The translations under genes and the position numbers were made by a program. The notes under the pieces were generated by a model. The model did not search any database. It worked only from the letters and a program-made list of their open reading frames with translations, and was not told the origin of the DNA. This document shows, one piece after another, positions 30,441 through 33,665 of a DNA stretch of 33,665 bases. Within the stretch, counting starts at the first letter, position 1; every line of letters starts with the position of its first letter. This DNA comes from a virus: positions 1-33,665 of IMG/VR virus record IMGVR_UViG_3300029448_000189; one strand, 5' to 3'.

Positions 30441-30577
30441 TATTTTTTCTTCTTCTTAGGAAAACCAGCTTTCATATTTGCGTAAGCTTTCTTAGTAATA
30501 GTAGATTTCTTTTTAGTTCTACTTGTTTTAGCTTTTTTTCTAGCGTTTATATTTGCGTATAGTCCTTTTCCTGGCAT
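30440..30577 (-). CDS. Small basic phage protein, 45 aa (MPGKGLYANI type)
   Basis: Found by hand translation, from ATG 30577 (GGAGATA just upstream) to TAA 30440. The N-terminus MPGKGLYANINARKKAKTSR is a signature of a tiny, Lys-rich protein seen near portal genes of marine podoviruses. The rest is a string of Lys (GFPKKKKK). It shares its stop with the start of the next small gene. It probably binds DNA or the procapsid interior; its function is unknown. Confidence 0.7.
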   Translation of the reverse strand: MPGKGLYANINARKKAKTSRTKKKSTITKKAYANMKAGFPKKKKK

Positions 30578-30587
30578 AGTTATCTCC

Positions 30588-30839
30588 TTACCATTTTTTG
30601 CAAGACCAATATCTTGCGGTTAATTTACTAGGTGTATTAGTGTCACACTTATGCCTAGCTCTAAATGATTTACGTCTTGCTGGTTGATCTTTTTTAATTG
30701 TCATGTTGGGGTCGCCAAAACGAATAAGTTTTATTTTATCGCCAACCTTTGCCAAGACAGCAAACTTCTTTGACTTTCCTGGTGTACGTTTAGGTTTGTT
30801 ATATCCAGAGAACCTTTCGCCTCTATAAGTTATTGCCAT
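30588..30839 (-). CDS. DUF6321-like small phage protein, 83 aa
   Basis: The segment SKKFAVLAKVGDKIKLIRFG, then DPNMTIKKDQPARRKSFRAR and HKCDTNTPSKLTARYWSCKKW (read in parts), matches a strongly conserved domain in phage genomes that I associate with DUF6321, with a conserved HxCD...RYWSC end. It occurs either alone or fused to other head proteins. The protein is very basic. It sits just after the portal gene; its role in head assembly is unproven. Confidence 0.75.
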   Translation of the reverse strand: MAITYRGERFSGYNKPKRTPGKSKKFAVLAKVGDKIKLIRFGDPNMTIKKDQPARRKSFRARHKCDTNTPSKLTARYWSCKKW

Positions 30840-30841
30840 AG

Positions 30842-31024
30842 TTAATGTATTAAAGTTACTTTAGAAGATATTAGTTCTGAGTCGTGAGGTATTTGTAAAA
30901 ACACCAAAGCAACTCTTTTAGCATCTTCTAAGCTCTTAGCTTTTATATCGTTACCGCAGTAGATAAAATCTCCGTCAAGAAACTCTAGGTCGTAAATTTT
31001 ATCCGACTGGTTGGTTGTTGCCAT
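30842..31024 (-). CDS. Hypothetical protein, 60 aa
   Basis: The start lies inside the 3' end of the portal gene (26-nt overlap) in another frame. The product is acidic and alpha/beta (YDLEFLDGDFIYCGNDIKAK; LEDAKRVALVFLQI). No family is recognised. The gene ends two bases before the DUF6321-like gene, so it fits the operon. Confidence 0.65.
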   Translation of the reverse strand: MATTNQSDKIYDLEFLDGDFIYCGNDIKAKSLEDAKRVALVFLQIPHDSELISSKVTLIH

Positions 31025-33146
31025 TGGTAAACATTCCTTGCGATTGGTTTTTTGCTACCTGTCTAATCGCCTCTCTATCTCTTTCCATGATTGCATTTAT
31101 TTCAGCGACATTAATTTGCGCACCGTACTTAGCTTGTAGTTCTGCTATCTTCAGTTTTAAATCAGCTTCATGTTCATCACGGTTTCTATCGTCATCCATA
31201 ATGATTTTCATTCTATCTGTCTCTGCATCAATGATAGCTTTTTGTGCTAAGTTTTGTGCCTTCATTGCTTCGGCTTGAGCCAACATTTCTTCTGGTGAAG
31301 GTTTAGCTGGTTCTTGTGGTTGCGGAGGCATAGGCGGTACAGTTGTATTTATAAATGTTGTTGCATCTTTAAATCCAGCCATCTCAATCATTTTAGTTAG
31401 AGTGTTTGCATACTGCTGTAAATTAACCAAAGGATTGTTAGGTCCTAGTGTTTGCATAATCTGTTCTTGCTTTTGTGATAGTGCTGTTAACACTTGGAAC
31501 TTTTCTTCGTCAGAGTTTTTAGAAATACCAACATTAATAACCATGTCTTTATCAGCGTTCCAATATCTAGGATCAACGGGAATAAACTCGTTGTTTAATC
31601 TCATCATGTCTTGGCCTTCTTGGTGTTTGATTACAAGAGAGTTTACAAGTTTAAATAAATCTTTCATACCGTCAGCAAAGTGACGACAGATAAGTTCTAC
31701 TCTTCCCTGTGCGCCAGACATAGTTGCCGATACAGCTGCGGAAGTTGTAGATTGTAATGCTTCTGCATTAAGTCCAGCCGAAGCCTTAGAAACACCTGTT
31801 CGGTTTTCTTTTGCTTCGTCAAGATAAGATAATACTGGGAAGGCTTCTTTACCAACGAAAGGAACTGAGAAAGGCTGAACCATTCCTGGTGCTCTCATTC
31901 TAATTGGTTGTCCAATGTCAGTATTAAGAACATCGTCAATGTTGACTTGTCCTTCTACTATACCCATTCTCGGGAAGATGGCGTGGCCTAGACTATCAAG
32001 GGTATCTCTCATTATTTGAGATTTAGCTGCTTGAATAGGCATCAAGTAGTCCGCGGGGCATGAGCCAATGGAGGTATGTGGCTCTGGATCGGGACAGAAG
32101 AGTGTAATAGGTAAATCATCCCAGGGTGTTGAGTTAACAATATTTAATCCATTCCCTACAGTGCATACTCTAATCCTTTCATCTATGCCATCACCATCTA
32201 AATCATAAAAAACATAATGCTCTACATAGAGAACACTTTTACTATTACTGTCTGCTCTATCAGCACCAGTAAAATCTGCGTATGGATTTCTTGCTTGTTC
32301 TAAGTCGTAGGAGTCTTCATCGACTGCACTTCCAGAACCAGCAAACTGTTCCATTTGTTCTTTGTCATAACCCATAGCTACTAAGTCACTTACAGTCTTA
32401 ACCATTCTGTGTGCAACATAAGGTGATGAGTTTAAATCTCTTGCATGTCTTGATATAAGTATTTCTTCAGTTGGTACTGCTTCGATAACCACTTGGTCTT
32501 TAGGTTTAATTCTTCTTATTTTGACATCGTAACTAACTGGAGTTTCTTGTGTCATCTCTTCGCTAGTTTCAGGATTCATTATTGTGATGCTTTCCATCTC
32601 AGCTTTTTCTTCAATGACCTCTACGTTTGGGTCGAGAGTAATTGCTTGATAAGCCTCTGGTGATAAACCAGTATATTCATGTGTTGATGCAGTAATGCTG
32701 TCATCCCAATAGGCTTTTACAAAACCAGTTTTTCTAATAAGTGCATCTTTGAACGCATCGTATAAAACTTTGAAGCCTGGATTTTTTTGTTGGATGACAT
32801 AGTTAATGTAATCTGTTTGTTGTTTGGCAAGTTGTATGTCCTCTGGGCCGTGAGGTATAAACTCTACTATTTTGTTAGTACCAAAAAATGTACGCATGAT
32901 GGAAGGCAACATGAATAAAACGCTGTCTCTAACATCAGTTGATACAAATTCTGATTGCATAGAACTTTGAGCTGTTGGAGAATTACCAAGGTAATAATCA
33001 GTAGCGTCAGCTCTGTCCTGGTCTATTTGGTCGATGAAGTCTTTAGCGTCATCCATTTCGGATTTAAGTACGCCTTGTAGTTCTTCTTCATTGTAAGAAT
33101 CTTCTACTTGTAACTCTTCGATTTTTTGATCTTTGTCGTATTCCAT
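30999..33146 (-). CDS. Portal protein, P22-like, 715 aa
   Basis: This would be the dodecameric ring through which DNA enters and leaves the head. The length (715 aa, near that of P22 gp1) and motifs DVRDSVLFMLPSIMRTFFGT, then FGTNKIVEFIPHGPED and LIRKTGFVKAYWDDS, are typical of large podovirus portals. A Pro-rich turn (PPMPPQPQEPAKPSPEE, near 630) precedes a helical C-terminal barrel-like coil (LAQAEAMKAQNLAQKAIIDA) as in P22. It follows TerL by 4 nt and is the start of the head module. Confidence 0.92.
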   Translation of the reverse strand: MEYDKDQKIEELQVEDSYNEEELQGVLKSEMDDAKDFIDQIDQDRADATDYYLGNSPTAQSSMQSEFVSTDVRDSVLFMLPSIMRTFFGTNKIVEFIPHGPEDIQLAKQQTDYINYVIQQKNPGFKVLYDAFKDALIRKTGFVKAYWDDSITASTHEYTGLSPEAYQAITLDPNVEVIEEKAEMESITIMNPETSEEMTQETPVSYDVKIRRIKPKDQVVIEAVPTEEILISRHARDLNSSPYVAHRMVKTVSDLVAMGYDKEQMEQFAGSGSAVDEDSYDLEQARNPYADFTGADRADSNSKSVLYVEHYVFYDLDGDGIDERIRVCTVGNGLNIVNSTPWDDLPITLFCPDPEPHTSIGSCPADYLMPIQAAKSQIMRDTLDSLGHAIFPRMGIVEGQVNIDDVLNTDIGQPIRMRAPGMVQPFSVPFVGKEAFPVLSYLDEAKENRTGVSKASAGLNAEALQSTTSAAVSATMSGAQGRVELICRHFADGMKDLFKLVNSLVIKHQEGQDMMRLNNEFIPVDPRYWNADKDMVINVGISKNSDEEKFQVLTALSQKQEQIMQTLGPNNPLVNLQQYANTLTKMIEMAGFKDATTFINTTVPPMPPQPQEPAKPSPEEMLAQAEAMKAQNLAQKAIIDAETDRMKIIMDDDRNRDEHEADLKLKIAELQAKYGAQINVAEINAIMERDREAIRQVAKNQSQGMFTNGNNQPVG

Positions 33147-33150
33147 AAAT

Positions 33151-33665
33151 TTATCCCACTCTGATTATTCTTGATGTCAAGGGTTTCTTGAAATTATACC
33201 CTAAAAAGTTCTCGCCACCACTAAAACTTGCAGCGGAACTTGCCATCGTTAGTGCAAGTGCGTCAGCTTTATCGGGAGACTTAACACCTCTTTTTTTCAT
33301 TTCGTCCTTAGACTCTATTTTTATTTTTCCAGTTGATGTATATTTATAACTAGGTGCTGCCAATTCTGATACAAGCTCATCATCATTAGGAAGTCGGCAA
33401 TTACGCAGCACCAACCAATCCTTGATTGCGAACCATAATTCAGCTCGTAAGTTTAAATAGTTTTTCTTAGTCGATGGTGCTTCAGCAACATTAACTCCTC
33501 TTACTGGTAAATTTTGTTCAGCTAGTCTATCTACAACTCCACTACCAAGACCAATTACATCTATAAGTATTTCTTGTGGTTGTTCTACGACTGTACTGTC
33601 GTCATATAAATTTTTAACTGCACCGCATAATTGCATTAAATCCATTGATTTGAAAGTCTTAATTT
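33151..33665 (-). CDS. terL: Terminase large subunit, C-terminal nuclease part (continues from position 1)
   Basis: This is the continuation of the TerL frame from positions 1-1116; bases 33568-33665 duplicate 1-98, and the non-redundant part is 33151-33567 (138 codons plus stop). The RuvC-like nuclease domain shows ILIDVIGLG (D375 of the whole protein) and the C-terminal signature SPDKADALALT, which carries the last metal-binding acidic residue. Together with GLDVARFGGD in the other part, the catalytic set is complete. The stop lies 4 nt before the portal start. Confidence 0.95.
   Translation of the reverse strand, partial: IKTFKSMDLMQLCGAVKNLYDDSTVVEQPQEILIDVIGLGSGVVDRLAEQNLPVRGVNVAEAPSTKKNYLNLRAELWFAIKDWLVLRNCRLPNDDELVSELAAPSYKYTSTGKIKIESKDEMKKRGVKSPDKADALALTMASSAASFSGGENFLGYNFKKPLTSRIIRVG
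33568..33665. repeat. Terminal direct repeat, right copy (contig overlap)
   Basis: These 98 bases are identical to 1-98 and mark the closure of the circular map at 33,567 bp. Confidence 0.95.

Overview
The window is the essentially complete genome of a temperate, short-tailed (podovirus-type) bacteriophage, or the same genome as a circular prophage-like assembly. The first 98 bases are repeated exactly as the last 98 (1-98 = 33568-33665). The large terminase gene runs off the left edge and continues in frame at the right edge, so the contig closes to a circle of 33,567 bp. The DNA is visibly AT-rich and tightly packed. The structural genes (P22-type portal, gp4-like adaptor, gp10-like protein, three ejection-type proteins, S74 fibre) resemble uncultured marine podoviruses. 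I infer a low-GC marine bacterium as host. The only direct host clue is a 38-nt piece of a tRNA-Glu(TTC) gene beside the integrase.

Layout. (1) Packaging starts at TerS (2417, minus) and runs leftward through a 29-aa membrane peptide, an MT-A70 adenine methyltransferase and TerL, crossing the contig ends. (2) It continues, still minus, from 33.1 kb down to 14.1 kb: portal, a group of tiny basic proteins, a lysis cassette (3-TM holin, M15-type peptidase, TM/coiled-coil protein), two structural unknowns, scaffold, major capsid, adaptor, a repeat-built fibre-like protein, two fibres with a shared N-terminal anchor, a gp10-like protein and three large ejection-type proteins. (3) The late strand ends with a PD-(D/E)XK nuclease gene (13603-14076), followed by the tRNA-Glu 5' half (candidate attP) and a tyrosine integrase. 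(4) A minus-strand early operon (11592 to 6126) encodes an AlpA/Xis-like HTH protein, two PD-(D/E)XK nucleases (one Cas4-like with four Cys), a Sak4-like ATPase, a DUF669/SSB-like protein, a small Zn protein, a TOPRIM-helicase and a 43-aa MGKGS-type protein. It faces a 211-bp intergenic control region with three 18-bp repeats and a long hairpin, then two winged-helix regulators (5914 to 5111). (5) A plus-strand cassette of eleven very small overlapping ORFs (2571-5063) and a short plus pair with a DUF3310 protein (11756-12303) complete the map.

How it fits together. The phage makes its own replicative helicase/primase, ssDNA-binding and recombination functions but no DNA or RNA polymerase that I can see, so it must use host polymerases. 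TerS/TerL fill a P22-type head through the portal, gp4/gp10-like proteins close the head and make a short tail, fibres recognise the host, and the three ejection proteins probably enter the cell with the DNA. Integrase, an AlpA-like candidate excisionase and the tRNA-derived attP point to lysogeny. No CI-type repressor is recognisable; the two winged-helix proteins beside the repeat cluster are the best candidates for the switch.
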